64,000 nt of DNA from Herbidospora daliensis (GCF_001570585.1 NZ_BBXF01000004.1:310001-374000), one strand, 5' to 3'. Numbered from the stretch's first letter, positions 34,957 to 44,543 are shown. The notes: generated from the letters alone by a model not told the origin. Translations and numbers: made by a program.

Positions 34957-34985
34957 GTTACCGCCATAGCGTAGTAAGCGGTAAC
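34957..34985. promoter_or_regulatory. Perfect dyad upstream of the benzoxazole-type operon
   Basis: GTTACCGC (34957-34964) and GCGGTAAC (34978-34985) are perfect inverted repeats with a 13-base spacer, just 15 bases before the first gene of the operon. The spacer equals that of the CGNR-type site at 33415-33439 and the GGTAAC half-site resembles its right half, so a common binder is possible. The aggac ribosome site follows. Confidence 0.65.
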
Positions 34986-35000
34986 AGCGAAAGGACGGAC

Positions 35001-36212
35001 ATGGCGAACACACTGATCGCCGGCGGCGGGATCGGCGGCCTGGCGGCCGCGCTCTCGATCGCCCGCGAGGGCAATCGCGTGACCGTGCTCGAACGCGGTC
35101 ACCGGTTCGCCGAACTCGGCGCGGGGATCCAGCTCGCGCCCAACGCGTTCCGCGCCCTCGACCTGCTCGGCGTGGGCGACCGGGTGCGCGAGCGCGCGGT
35201 CTTCATCGACGAACTGCGCTTCATGGACGGCACCACGGGCGACCGCGTCGCCGGGCTGCCCCTCACGGGCGCCTACCGGGAACGCTTCGGCAACCCCTAC
35301 GCCGTCGTCTCCCGGGGCGACCTCTACCAGCCGCTCCTGGACGCCTGCCGCGCCGACGGCCGCATCGAGCTCCTGCCGGGCCACACGGTCACCGGCTACA
35401 CGCAGAGCGCCGCCAAGGTGGTCGTGACCGGCCGGGCCGTCGACGGCGGCGAGCAGGTCTCCGGCCGCGTCACCGCGACGAGCTTCGAGGCCGACCACCT
35501 GATCGGCGCCGACGGCATCCGCTCGGCGGTCCGGGCCCAGCTCGTCGGCGACGGCCGCCCCCGGGTCTCCGGCCACACCATCTACCGGTCGGTCATCCCG
35601 ATGGACCGGGTCCCGCCCGAGCTGCGGTGGAACGTCGTCACCCTGTGGGCCGGGCCCAAGTGGCACTTCGTGCACTACCCGATCGGCGGCGGCCGGTTCC
35701 TCAACCTGGCCGCCACCCGCGACGACGGAGCCGCCCGGGAGGTCGCGGGCGAGCCGGTCGCGCGGGAGGTCGTACAGAACCGGTTCCCGGGGCTCAGCGC
35801 CACGGCCAGAGCTCTGCTGGAGCTCGGCGACGAGTGGCGCACCTGGGTGCTGTGCGACCGCGACCCCGTCTCGACCTGGGTCGACGGCCGGGTGGCCCTG
35901 CTGGGCGACGCGGCCCACCCGATGCTCCAGTACGCCGCCCAGGGCGCCTGCACAGCCCTGGAGGACGCGGTCGTGCTCGGCAGGGTCTTCCCCGACCTCG
36001 ACGCCTACGCCGAACTGCGGCGGGAGCGCACCGCGAGGGCGACGCTGACCGCCCGCCGGCTCGGCGAGCACCTCTACCACCCGGCGGGCGACGCCGCCCG
36101 CGACCGGAACGCCACCCTGGCCGCGCTGTCCGAGACGGACCTGCACGACCACGTGGCCTGGTTACACGCCTTCGATCTAGCAGAAAGGATCCCGAGCGAT
36201 GCGGTTCGATGA
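35001..36212 (+). CDS. FAD-dependent monooxygenase (salicylate/3-hydroxybenzoate hydroxylase-like)
   Basis: 403 residues. FAD-binding GxGxxG as AGGGIGGLAAAL, the DG motif LIGADGIRSAVR, and the GD motif ALLGDAAHPMLQYAAQGA are all in register. These enzymes hydroxylate phenolic acids with NAD(P)H and oxygen. In this operon it could modify the salicylate or 3-hydroxyanthranilate unit or the final aryl product, or act as a self-protective step. ATG 35001 follows AAGGA. The gene's end overlaps the next start by 14 bases. Confidence 0.85.
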   Translation: MANTLIAGGGIGGLAAALSIAREGNRVTVLERGHRFAELGAGIQLAPNAFRALDLLGVGDRVRERAVFIDELRFMDGTTGDRVAGLPLTGAYRERFGNPYAVVSRGDLYQPLLDACRADGRIELLPGHTVTGYTQSAAKVVVTGRAVDGGEQVSGRVTATSFEADHLIGADGIRSAVRAQLVGDGRPRVSGHTIYRSVIPMDRVPPELRWNVVTLWAGPKWHFVHYPIGGGRFLNLAATRDDGAAREVAGEPVAREVVQNRFPGLSATARALLELGDEWRTWVLCDRDPVSTWVDGRVALLGDAAHPMLQYAAQGACTALEDAVVLGRVFPDLDAYAELRRERTARATLTARRLGEHLYHPAGDAARDRNATLAALSETDLHDHVAWLHAFDLAERIPSDAVR

Positions 36213-37236
36213 CATCTGGGTCGCCGGAACCGGCGGCACGCTCGGCGAACGGGTGCCGGTCGAGCGGGCCGTCGCCGCCGGCGACTACTCGGCCGACGCC
36301 GCGAAGAGCACCGGGCAGGTCTCGGTCGCCATGTCGCGGCAGGCCCCGCCCGAGATGGCGGTCGCCGCCGGGCGCCGCGCGGTCAAGTCGGCCGAAGACG
36401 GCGGCGCGCACGTCGGCCCCGACACCTTCTACCTGCACAGCCACAGCCACTTCCAGGGCGTCGACATGTGGCCGGCCGCCTGCTGGATCGCCGGGGAGCT
36501 CCTCGGCACCGATCTGCGCGGCCTGCCGATGTCGGTCCAGGCGGCCTCCAACGGCTCGCTGGCCGCCCTGGAGATCGCGGCCACCACGCTCACCGCCCGG
36601 CCCGAGACCCCCTCGGCGCTGGTCACCGTCGCCGACCGGTTCGCGCCGCCCGCCGACCGGTGGTACCTGTCGCCCGGCATGGTGTTCGGCGACGGCGCGG
36701 CGGCGGCCGTGCTGGCCAGGGGAGGCGGTCGGCTCCGGCTCCGCAGCCTGGTGTCGGAGACCGACGCCGCGCTCGAGGGTCTGTCGCGGGGGGACGAGCC
36801 GTTCCGCACCGCGCCCCAGCCGGGAGCCGACATGCGCGGCCGGACCCGGGCGTTCCTCGCCCACGGCGGCCTCTCGCTCAAGGACGTGCGGCGGCGCTCG
36901 GCCGACCGCACCCGCAGCGTGGTGACCCGGGCCCTCGGCGAAGCCGGTAAGTCGCTCGACGACGTCGACTGGTTCGTCACCCCCTTCGTGGGGCGCGCCC
37001 TCCACCACGACGGCTTCATCCGCCCCTTCGACGGCTACACGCCCAAGAACACCCTGCTCGACCTGGGCCTCACCACCGGGCACCTCGGCCCGGCCGACGG
37101 CCTCTACGCGCTGCACCACCTGATCCGCGACGACCTGCTCGCGCCCGGGGCCACGGTGCTGGTGCTCGGCACCGGCATGGGCTTCACCTTCTCCGCGGCA
37201 GTGCTTACCAGGGAGGACACGCCATGCGTCCGGTGA
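36199..37236 (+). CDS. KAS III-like acyltransferase with Ser in the active-site Cys position
   Basis: 345 residues of the ketosynthase III fold (thiolase superfamily). The nucleophile motif reads VQAASNGSLAAL: Ser117 sits where KAS III has Cys. His is present in HHDGF and TTGHLGPADG. Ser-type relatives such as DpsC transfer acyl groups without decarboxylative condensation. In A33853-type pathways a KAS III-like enzyme joins two aryl acids. It and a second, Cys-type copy (41720-42787) bracket the activating genes. An amide- or ester-forming role is the leading inference. Confidence 0.8.
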   Translation: MRFDDIWVAGTGGTLGERVPVERAVAAGDYSADAAKSTGQVSVAMSRQAPPEMAVAAGRRAVKSAEDGGAHVGPDTFYLHSHSHFQGVDMWPAACWIAGELLGTDLRGLPMSVQAASNGSLAALEIAATTLTARPETPSALVTVADRFAPPADRWYLSPGMVFGDGAAAAVLARGGGRLRLRSLVSETDAALEGLSRGDEPFRTAPQPGADMRGRTRAFLAHGGLSLKDVRRRSADRTRSVVTRALGEAGKSLDDVDWFVTPFVGRALHHDGFIRPFDGYTPKNTLLDLGLTTGHLGPADGLYALHHLIRDDLLAPGATVLVLGTGMGFTFSAAVLTREDTPCVR

Positions 37237-38294
37237 ACGCCCGAATCTCCGCGGTCGAACCGCTGCTCACCCCGGCCGAACTGCGCGCCGAGGTCCCGCT
37301 CGGCGACCGCGCCGCCCGCACCCTGCTCAAGGGCCGCGAGGAGGTCGCCCGGGTGCTCGACGGCACCGACGACCGCCTGCTGGTCGTGACCGGCCCGTGC
37401 TCGGTGCACGACCCGGCCGCCGCGCTCACCTACGCCGAGCGCCTGGCCGACCTGGCCGAGGAGGTCTCCGACACGCTGCTGCTCGTCATGCGCGTGTACG
37501 TGGAGAAGCCGCGTACCCGGCTCGGCTGGAAGGGCCTGGTCACCGACCCGCACCTCGACGGCAGCGACGACGTCAACGAGGGCATCCGGCTCTCGCGCGA
37601 GTTGCTGGCGAAGGTGCTGGACCTCGGCCTGCCCACCGGCTGCGAGTTCCTCGACCCGACCGTGGCCCGCTACCTCTCGGACGTGGTCTGCTGGGGCGCG
37701 ATCGGCGCCCGGACCGTGCAGAGCCAGACGCACCGGCAGCTGACCAGCGGCCTGGCGATGCCGGTCGGCATGAAGAACACCACGACCGGCGCGGTCGGCG
37801 ACGCCATCGACGCGATCGTCTGCGCCTCCCACGGCCACGTGTTCCCCGGCATCGACGACGACGGCCTGGCCTCGGTCATCCAGACCAGCGGCAACCCCGA
37901 CTGCCACGTCGTGCTGCGCGGCGGCGCGTCCGGCCCGAACTACGGGCCCCTGGACGTCGCCCGCGCGCTCGACGCCCTCGGCGGCGCCGGTCTGCCGCGC
38001 CGCCTCGTCATCGACGCCAGCCACGGCAACAGCGGCAAGGACCACGAACGCCAGCCGGTCGTCGTCGCCGACGTCGCCCGCCGGATCGCCGCCGGTGAAC
38101 GCGGCATCGCCGGGCTGATGGTCGAGAGCTTCCTGGCCTCCGGCCGGCAGGAGCTCGTGCTGGGCGAACCCGGCCGGCTGGTCTTCGGCCAGAGCGTCAC
38201 CGACGCCTGCGTCGGCTGGGACCGCACGACCCGCATGGTCGCCCAGCTCGCCGACGCCGTCACCGCCGGCCGCGCCGCCTCCGTCGCAGCCTGA
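37224..38294 (+). CDS. DAHP synthase (type I, AroG-like)
   Basis: 356 residues. GPCSVHD, VEKPRTRLGWKGLV, EFLDPTVARY, SHRQLTSGLAMPVG-like and DASHGNSGKDH are hallmark motifs. It condenses erythrose 4-phosphate and phosphoenolpyruvate, the first shikimate step. A dedicated copy boosts chorismate for salicylate and 3-hydroxyanthranilate, as PhzC does for phenazines. It overlaps the preceding gene by 13 bases. Confidence 0.95.
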   Translation: MRPVNARISAVEPLLTPAELRAEVPLGDRAARTLLKGREEVARVLDGTDDRLLVVTGPCSVHDPAAALTYAERLADLAEEVSDTLLLVMRVYVEKPRTRLGWKGLVTDPHLDGSDDVNEGIRLSRELLAKVLDLGLPTGCEFLDPTVARYLSDVVCWGAIGARTVQSQTHRQLTSGLAMPVGMKNTTTGAVGDAIDAIVCASHGHVFPGIDDDGLASVIQTSGNPDCHVVLRGGASGPNYGPLDVARALDALGGAGLPRRLVIDASHGNSGKDHERQPVVVADVARRIAAGERGIAGLMVESFLASGRQELVLGEPGRLVFGQSVTDACVGWDRTTRMVAQLADAVTAGRAASVAA

Positions 38295-38305
38295 AAGGAC
38301 TGATC

Positions 38306-40411
38306 ATGGAAACCGCCCTTCCCCTGGCCCGTCCCGGCGGGGACCCGGCCGTCACGCACGAGCGCCGGGTCGAGGCCCCGGGCCGCGCCCTCGTCGCGCT
38401 GCTGCACCGCTACACCGGCGAGACCGAGATCGCCGGCTGCCACGTCACCGGCGACCTGGCCGTCGGCGAGATCGCGGCCGGGTTGCCGATCACGATCGGC
38501 CCGCTGTCGTTCGACGGGACCACCCTGCGGATGCGCGGCTCCGACTTCGACGCCGACGCCGCCGACCAGTACGCCGCCCACCTGGGCCGCTTCACCGACC
38601 CCGCGGCGAAGGTCCGCGACGTGGAGATGCTCACCGCCGAGGAGACCGAGCGTCTGCTGGTCGCCTGGAACCAGACCGGCGAGCCGGTCCCGGCGCCCTA
38701 CTTCCACGAGCGCGTCGCCGAGATCGCCGAGGCCACCCCCGACGCCCCGGCCGTCGTCTGGCCGGGCGGCACGCTCACCTTCCGCGAACTCGACGCCGAC
38801 GCCGACCGGCTCGCCCACCGCCTGACCCGGCTGGGCGTGCGGCGCGGCGACCGCGTCGGCACCTGCTTCCCGCGCGGTCCCGAGAGCCTGATCGCCCAGC
38901 TCGCCTGCTTCAAGGCCGGCGCGGCGGCGATCCTGCTCGACCCGGACTTCCCCGCCGACCGCGTCCAGTTCATGATCGTGGACGGCGCGGCGAAGCTGAC
39001 CCTGACCATGGACGCCCACCGCGACGTCGTCACCGGCCACGTGGTGACCCTCGACGGCGACGACTGGCGGCAGGAGCCCGCGACCCCGATCAACTCGGCC
39101 GTCGGCCCCGACGACCTGATCCACATCTGCTACACCTCCGGCTCGACCGGCAAGCCGAAGGCCGTCATGGTCCGCCACGGCGCGGCCCGCAACCTGATCT
39201 ACTCCATGCGCACCATCTGCGGCGTCACCCCGACCTCGCGGGGCACCTGGCTGGCCGCACCGGGCTACGGCATGGTCGAGGTCGAGTGCTTCTCGGTGCT
39301 GGCCGCCGGGGCGCCCGTCCACATCCCCGAGCCGTCGGTCGTGACCAGCCCCGAGTGGCTGCGCGACTGGCTCGTCGGCAGCCGGATCACCCACACGCTG
39401 CTCATGAAGGCCATGTGCGAGCGCCTGTGGGGCCTGGAGTGGCCGGCCGAGACCGCGCTGCGCAACATCCGCATCTGCGGCGAGCGTGTCCAGTCGTGGC
39501 CGCTCGACCTGCCGTTCCACGTCTTCAACCTCTACGGCTCGGCCGAGGCCACCGTCGTGGCGACCTGCGACATCACCGAACTGGGCCGGGAACTGGGCGA
39601 GCGCGAGCGGGCCCGGCGCCTGCCGCCCATCGGCCGCCCGACCCCGAACGTGCGAACCTACGTCCTGGACGAACGGCTGAAGCCGGTCCCGCCCGGCGTC
39701 GTCGGCGAGTTGTGCGTGGCCGGCGAGAGCCTGTCATCGGGCTACCTGAACCGGCCCGAGGCGACCGCCGAGAAGTGGGTCTCCCACGACGTCGGCACGC
39801 TCTACCGGACCGGCGACCTGGCCCGGTTCTGGACCGACGGCAGCATCGAGATCGTCGGCCGGACCGACAACCAGGTGAAGGTGCGCGGCAACCGCGTCCA
39901 CCTCGGCGAGATCGAGGTCGTCATCGCCGCCCAGCCCGGCGTGGCCCAGGCGGCCGTGCTGGCCAAGCAGGACGCCTCCGGCGACACCCGGCTGGTCGCC
40001 TACGTCGAGGGCGACCCCTCGATCCGCGACCTGCGGCGCGCCCTGGCGAAGCTGCTGCCGTCGTTCATGGTGCCGTCGGCGTACGTCGTCGGCCGGTTCC
40101 CGCTGACCACCAACGGCAAGATCGACCGCAACGCGCTGCCCGAGCCGCCCAAGGAGCGCCCCGACGTCGACAGCCCCTACGAGGAGCCGCGCACCGACGT
40201 CGAGCACACGCTGCGCGAGATGTGGGCGACCACGCTCGACCTCGACGGCATCGGCGTCAAGGACAACTTCTTCGACCTGGGCGGCGACTCGATGCGCGCG
40301 GCCGCGCTGACCGACCGCATCCGCGCCCGGTTCGCCACCGACGCCGACATCGACGACCTCTTCGACGACCCGACGATCGAGCGCATGGCCCTGGCCATCG
40401 CCGCGAAATGA
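38306..40411 (+). CDS. NRPS-like adenylation-thiolation didomain
   Basis: 701 residues. The first about 110 residues resemble the end of a condensation domain but lack its catalytic half. The A domain has A3 CYTSGSTGKPKAVM, A5 NLYGSAEATVV, A7 YRTGDLARF, A8 VKVRGNRVHLGEIE and A10 NGKIDRNALP. The T domain follows with FFDLGGDSMRAA (Ser about 662). At the site of the Asp that holds the alpha-amine in amino-acid A domains the sequence has Gly (in PGYGMVEVECF), so it likely activates an aryl acid such as 3-hydroxyanthranilate. No MbtH-like gene is in the window. Confidence 0.87.
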   Translation: METALPLARPGGDPAVTHERRVEAPGRALVALLHRYTGETEIAGCHVTGDLAVGEIAAGLPITIGPLSFDGTTLRMRGSDFDADAADQYAAHLGRFTDPAAKVRDVEMLTAEETERLLVAWNQTGEPVPAPYFHERVAEIAEATPDAPAVVWPGGTLTFRELDADADRLAHRLTRLGVRRGDRVGTCFPRGPESLIAQLACFKAGAAAILLDPDFPADRVQFMIVDGAAKLTLTMDAHRDVVTGHVVTLDGDDWRQEPATPINSAVGPDDLIHICYTSGSTGKPKAVMVRHGAARNLIYSMRTICGVTPTSRGTWLAAPGYGMVEVECFSVLAAGAPVHIPEPSVVTSPEWLRDWLVGSRITHTLLMKAMCERLWGLEWPAETALRNIRICGERVQSWPLDLPFHVFNLYGSAEATVVATCDITELGRELGERERARRLPPIGRPTPNVRTYVLDERLKPVPPGVVGELCVAGESLSSGYLNRPEATAEKWVSHDVGTLYRTGDLARFWTDGSIEIVGRTDNQVKVRGNRVHLGEIEVVIAAQPGVAQAAVLAKQDASGDTRLVAYVEGDPSIRDLRRALAKLLPSFMVPSAYVVGRFPLTTNGKIDRNALPEPPKERPDVDSPYEEPRTDVEHTLREMWATTLDLDGIGVKDNFFDLGGDSMRAAALTDRIRARFATDADIDDLFDDPTIERMALAIAAK

Positions 40412-40418
40412 GGACGGC

Positions 40419-41723
40419 ATGCATTACTTCGAGACCCAGGTCCCCCTCACCGAGGACCCCGTCGAGGTCGCGGCCCGGCTCGCCGACTCCGGCCTCTTCG
40501 CCGACCACGTCGTCTACGAGAACGGCGGCGTCTGGTCCTACGCCGGCGGCGCCCGCGCCGAGCTGACCCTCGACCGGTCCGGGGCGCTGCTCCGGCACGA
40601 GGGCCGCGACGAGGTGTTCGAGCCGTGGAACGGCGACCCGCTGCACCAGGTCGCCGGGCTGCTCGACACCGTGTCGATCCCCGAGTGGCGGGCCTACGGC
40701 TGGGCGGCGTTCGAGTTGTCGTACACCGAGGAGCACGTGGGCGACGGGCGGCTGCTGCACCTGGTCGTCCCCGAGGCCGAGGCCCGGATCGCCGACGGGC
40801 ACGCCCGGCTGCGCGCCGCGGACACCGCGACGCTGACCGCGCTCCTGGGCGCGATCCAGGAGGCTCCTTCGCCGAGGGCGGCGAAACCGACGCCGTTGGA
40901 CGTGTGGGGGACCGGCGAGGACGCCTACCGCGAGGCCGTGAAGCTGGCCGTCGAGTCGATCAACGCCGGCGAGCTGCACAAGGTCATCCTGTCGCGGGTG
41001 GTCGAGGTGCCCGGCGAGGTCGACCTGACCGCCACCTACCTGGCCGGCCGGCGCGGCAACAACCCGGCCCGGTCGTTCCTGCTCGACCTGGGCGGGCTGG
41101 CGGCGACCGGGTTCAGCCCCGAGATCGTCGTCCAGGTCTCCGCCGACGGGCACGTGGTGTCGCAGCCGCTCGCCGGGACCCGCGCGCTGACCCCTGACGA
41201 GGCGGTGAACGCGGCCCTGCGGGCCGACCTCTACGGGTCGGCCAAGGAGGTCTACGAGCACGCCATCTCCGTCAAGGTCGGCACCGACGAACTGGTCGGC
41301 GTGTGCGAGCCCGACTCGGTCGAGGTGCCGGAGTTCATGGCGATCCGCGAGCGCGGCAGCGTCCAGCACCTGGCCTCCCGGGTGTCGGGCCGCCTGTCGC
41401 CCGGCATGCGCGCCTGGGACGCCTTCGGCGCCGTCTTCCCGGCCGTCACCGCGTCGGGCGTGCCGAAGAAGGCCGCGTACGAGGCGATCCGGGCGCACGA
41501 GCCCGAGGCCCGCGGCCTCTACAGCGGCGCGGTCATGACCGTCGACCACACCGGCGAGATGGACGCCGCGCTGGTCCTGCGCTCGGCCTACCGCCGCGAC
41601 GGCCGCACCTGGCTGCGCGCCGGGGCCGGCATCGTCGGCCAGTCGACGCCGGAACGCGAGTTCGAGGAGACGTGCGAGAAGCTCGACAGCGTCGCGCGTC
41701 ACCTGGTGAGGGGCGCGGCATGA
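40419..41723 (+). CDS. Salicylate synthase (MbtI/Irp9 type)
   Basis: 434 residues. The C-terminal chorismate-binding domain tracks MbtI closely: PLAGTRALT, KEVYEHAISVKVG, ERGSVQHLASRV, FPAVTASGVPK, RGLYSGAV and LRAGAGIVGQSTPEREFEET. It converts chorismate to isochorismate and then eliminates pyruvate to give salicylate in one protein. Salicylate is the donor unit in caboxamycin-like benzoxazoles. It sits 7 bases after the A-T gene and overlaps the next by ATGA. Confidence 0.94.
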   Translation: MHYFETQVPLTEDPVEVAARLADSGLFADHVVYENGGVWSYAGGARAELTLDRSGALLRHEGRDEVFEPWNGDPLHQVAGLLDTVSIPEWRAYGWAAFELSYTEEHVGDGRLLHLVVPEAEARIADGHARLRAADTATLTALLGAIQEAPSPRAAKPTPLDVWGTGEDAYREAVKLAVESINAGELHKVILSRVVEVPGEVDLTATYLAGRRGNNPARSFLLDLGGLAATGFSPEIVVQVSADGHVVSQPLAGTRALTPDEAVNAALRADLYGSAKEVYEHAISVKVGTDELVGVCEPDSVEVPEFMAIRERGSVQHLASRVSGRLSPGMRAWDAFGAVFPAVTASGVPKKAAYEAIRAHEPEARGLYSGAVMTVDHTGEMDAALVLRSAYRRDGRTWLRAGAGIVGQSTPEREFEETCEKLDSVARHLVRGAA

Positions 41724-42787
41724 GATTCGACGACCTCTACCTGTCCGGCGTCGGCTCCGCCCTCCCCGGTACGGTCACCACGAGCGAGGCCGTCTCCCGC
41801 GGGCTCTACGACGCGGCAGATCGGGAAATGTCGGGCATGCTCGGCGTGCTGGTGGCCGGCGAGACGCCCGCCGTCGACCTGGCCGCCGAGGCCGGAAACA
41901 TCGCGGTGAAGCGCTCCGGGCACGAGCCCGACGACTTCGTCGCCCTGCTGCACAGCGGCAGCTACCACCAGGGCCCCGACGGCTGGTCCGCGCCCCACTA
42001 CGTGCTGCGCAACACGATCGACCGCCCGATCACGGCGCTCGAAGTGCGCCAGGGTTGCCTCGGGATGTTGTCCGGCCTCCGCATCGCCGCCGGGCTGCTT
42101 AAAAGCGAAGACGACGCGGGTCTGCCCGGCGCTGAAGACGACGCCGCTCCCCTGAAAAGCAACCACGCCGTTCTGTTGACCAGCGGTGACAACTACGGCA
42201 GCCCGCTCGTCGACCGGTGGCGGGCCTCGCGGATGTTCCTGCTGGCCGACGGCGGCGCGGCCGTCGTCGCGTCGCGGCGGGGCGGGTTCGCGAAGGTCCT
42301 GGCGGCCGGCGCGGTGTCCAACCCCGCGATGGAGGAGCTGCACCGGGGCGGCGAGACGCTGTTCCCGCCCGACCTGTCGCGCGGCCTCAACTTCGAGGAG
42401 CGCACCGCCTGGTGGCGGGCCCGCTGGGCCGAGGGCGTCGCCCCGCCCATGGGCCACCTGGGCGAACTCGTCGCCGAGGTCGCCTTCGGCACGCTGGAGG
42501 AGGCCGGCAGTTCGATCGACCGCGTGAAGCGGGTCTGCCACGTCGGCTTCACCGAGGGCCCGCTGACCGCCATCTACCTCGACCCGCTCGGCGTCGACGC
42601 CGCCAAGGGCACCTGGGAACTCACCCGGACCACCGGCCACGCCGGGGCCGGCGACCCCTTCATCGGCCTGGAGTGGTTGTGGACGCGCGGCGACGTCGAA
42701 CCCGGCGACCACGTCCTGCTCATCGGCACCGCCCCCGGCATGGAGGCGGCCTGCGCGGTCGTCGAGATCACCGAAAGGAGCGCGTGA
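41720..42787 (+). CDS. KAS III-like enzyme with intact active-site Cys
   Basis: 355 residues of the ketosynthase III fold, paralogous to the 36199-37236 protein (shared MRFDD start). The nucleophile is Cys113 in VRQGCLGML; His residues occur in HVGFTEG and TTGHAGAGDP. With salicyl-carrier protein encoded just downstream, it could take the salicyl group onto Cys and deliver it to the amine or phenol of 3-hydroxyanthranilate. The coupling role is inferred from A33853-type clusters. Stop and next start overlap as TGATG. Confidence 0.82.
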   Translation: MRFDDLYLSGVGSALPGTVTTSEAVSRGLYDAADREMSGMLGVLVAGETPAVDLAAEAGNIAVKRSGHEPDDFVALLHSGSYHQGPDGWSAPHYVLRNTIDRPITALEVRQGCLGMLSGLRIAAGLLKSEDDAGLPGAEDDAAPLKSNHAVLLTSGDNYGSPLVDRWRASRMFLLADGGAAVVASRRGGFAKVLAAGAVSNPAMEELHRGGETLFPPDLSRGLNFEERTAWWRARWAEGVAPPMGHLGELVAEVAFGTLEEAGSSIDRVKRVCHVGFTEGPLTAIYLDPLGVDAAKGTWELTRTTGHAGAGDPFIGLEWLWTRGDVEPGDHVLLIGTAPGMEAACAVVEITERSA

Positions 42788-44319
42788 TGTTGCCCGGTTG
42801 CACCCCGTGGCCCGACGAGCTGGCCGCCCACTACCGATCCCGGCACGTCTGGCAGGGCGTCGCCCTGGGCGGCCTGCCGGCCGAATGGGCCCGCGAGTTC
42901 GGCGACCGCACCGCCCTCGTCTGGCGGGAGGAGCGCCTGTCGTACCGGGACCTGGCGGCCCGGGTCGACCGCACCGCCGCCGGGTTCGCCCGGCACGGCA
43001 TCGCACCCGGTGACCGGGTGGTGCTGCAACTGCCGAACACACCCGACTTCGTGGTCGTCGCGTTCGCGATGTTCAAGGCGGGGGTGAAGGCGGTGTTCTC
43101 GCTCGCCTCCCACCGCTCGAACGAGGTCGGCCACCTGGCGTCGGTCTCCGGCGCCGTCGGATACGTCGGCCCGAACCACGACATGGCCCGCTCTCTGGGC
43201 ATTGAGCACGTCCTGTCCCCCGACGACCTCGACGGCGACCCCGTCGCGCACCCGGCGGCCGACCCCTCCGACGTGGCGTTCTTCCTGCTCTCCGGCGGCA
43301 CGACCGCGCTGCCGAAGCTGATCCCGCGGACCCACGACGACTACGCCTACCAGACCCGCGTCGTCGCCGACCTGTGCAAGGTGAAGGCCGACGACGTCTA
43401 CCTGGCGGCGCTCCCGGTCGAGTTCAACTTCACGTGGGGCTGCCCGGGTGTCGTCGGGACCCTGGGCCGGGGCGGCACGGTCGTGCTGGCCGACGACCCG
43501 GGCGCCGACGGCTGCTTCGCGCTGATCGCGCGCGAGAAGGTCACCGTCACCTCGCTGGTGCCGACGGTCGCGCACCTGTGGCTGGAGGCCCGCGAGTTCC
43601 TCGACGACGACCTGTCGTCGCTGCGGCTGGTGCAGATCGGCGGGGCCCGGCTCCAGCCGGAGCTGGCCGCCCGGATCGAACCCGGGCTCGGCTGCCGGTT
43701 GCAGCAGGTGTTCGGCATGGCCGAGGGCCTGCTGTCGATGTCCCGCCTCGACGACCCGGCCGACCGGGTGATCAACACCCAGGGCCGGCCCGTCTCCCCG
43801 TACGACGAGATCCGGATCGTCGACGGCGAACTGCTGGCGCGCGGGCCGTACACGCTGCGCGGCTACTACAACGCCGCCGAGCACAACGCGACGGCGTTCA
43901 CCGGCGACGGCTTCTACCGGACCGGCGACCTGGCCTCGGTCACCCCCGACGGCGACCTCGTCATCGAGGGGCGCATCAAGGACGTGGTCATCCGGGGCGG
44001 CGACAAGATCGCGGCCGGCGAGGTGGAGGGGCACCTGCTCAGCCACCCCGACGTCGACCGCGCGGCCGTGGTGCCGGTGCCCGACGAGTTCCTCGGCGAG
44101 CGCATCTACGCGTTCCTGGTCAGCCGCCGGGTCCGCCCGTCGCTGACCGACCTCAAGCGGGCCCTGCACGAACGCGGGCTGGCCGACTTCAAGCTGCCCG
44201 ACCGCGTCGAGTTCGTGGACGCCTTCCCGCTGACCCCCCTCGGCAAGGTCGACAAGAAGACCCTGGCCGCCGCCGCGGCCGATCCGCTGGCGGCCCGGGG
44301 CTGGAAGGAGCAGTCATGA
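42787..44319 (+). CDS. Salicyl/2,3-dihydroxybenzoyl-AMP ligase
   Basis: 510 residues, EntE/DhbE/MbtA type. P-loop LLSGGTTALPKLIPRTH, aryl pocket PVEFNFTWGCPG with Asn at the position that marks aryl-acid ligases, VFGMAEGLLS, RTGDLAS, GRIKDVVIRGGDKI and C-terminal LGKVDKKTL are present. It would adenylate salicylate and load it on the aryl carrier protein encoded next. 2,3-Dihydroxybenzoate is possible biochemically, but the operon encodes a salicylate synthase. Confidence 0.93.
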   Translation: MLPGCTPWPDELAAHYRSRHVWQGVALGGLPAEWAREFGDRTALVWREERLSYRDLAARVDRTAAGFARHGIAPGDRVVLQLPNTPDFVVVAFAMFKAGVKAVFSLASHRSNEVGHLASVSGAVGYVGPNHDMARSLGIEHVLSPDDLDGDPVAHPAADPSDVAFFLLSGGTTALPKLIPRTHDDYAYQTRVVADLCKVKADDVYLAALPVEFNFTWGCPGVVGTLGRGGTVVLADDPGADGCFALIAREKVTVTSLVPTVAHLWLEAREFLDDDLSSLRLVQIGGARLQPELAARIEPGLGCRLQQVFGMAEGLLSMSRLDDPADRVINTQGRPVSPYDEIRIVDGELLARGPYTLRGYYNAAEHNATAFTGDGFYRTGDLASVTPDGDLVIEGRIKDVVIRGGDKIAAGEVEGHLLSHPDVDRAAVVPVPDEFLGERIYAFLVSRRVRPSLTDLKRALHERGLADFKLPDRVEFVDAFPLTPLGKVDKKTLAAAAADPLAARGWKEQS

Positions 44320-44543
44320 GTGTCAAGGAAGACCTGCGCAGCACCGTCGCCGATCTGGTCGGCGCCGACCCCGCGTCCCTCGCCGACGACGACAACCTGG
44401 TCGTGCTGGGGCTGGGCTCGCTGGAGATGATGCGCCTGGTCACGAAGTGGCGGCGGGCCGGCCTGAAGGTCGAGTTCCGCGAGCTCGCGGCCGTGCCGAC
44501 CATCTCGGCCTGGTCGGCCCGCCTGGAGGAGGCGAGCGCATGA
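44316..44543 (+). CDS. Stand-alone aryl carrier protein
   Basis: 75 residues. The phosphopantetheine attachment is Ser35 in [11 protein letters not shown], within a typical four-helix carrier fold. It overlaps both the ligase before it and the amidohydrolase after it as ATGA. It would hold the salicyl thioester for the KAS III-like coupling step. Confidence 0.92.
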   Translation: MSVKEDLRSTVADLVGADPASLADDDNLVVLGLGSLEMMRLVTKWRRAGLKVEFRELAAVPTISAWSARLEEASA

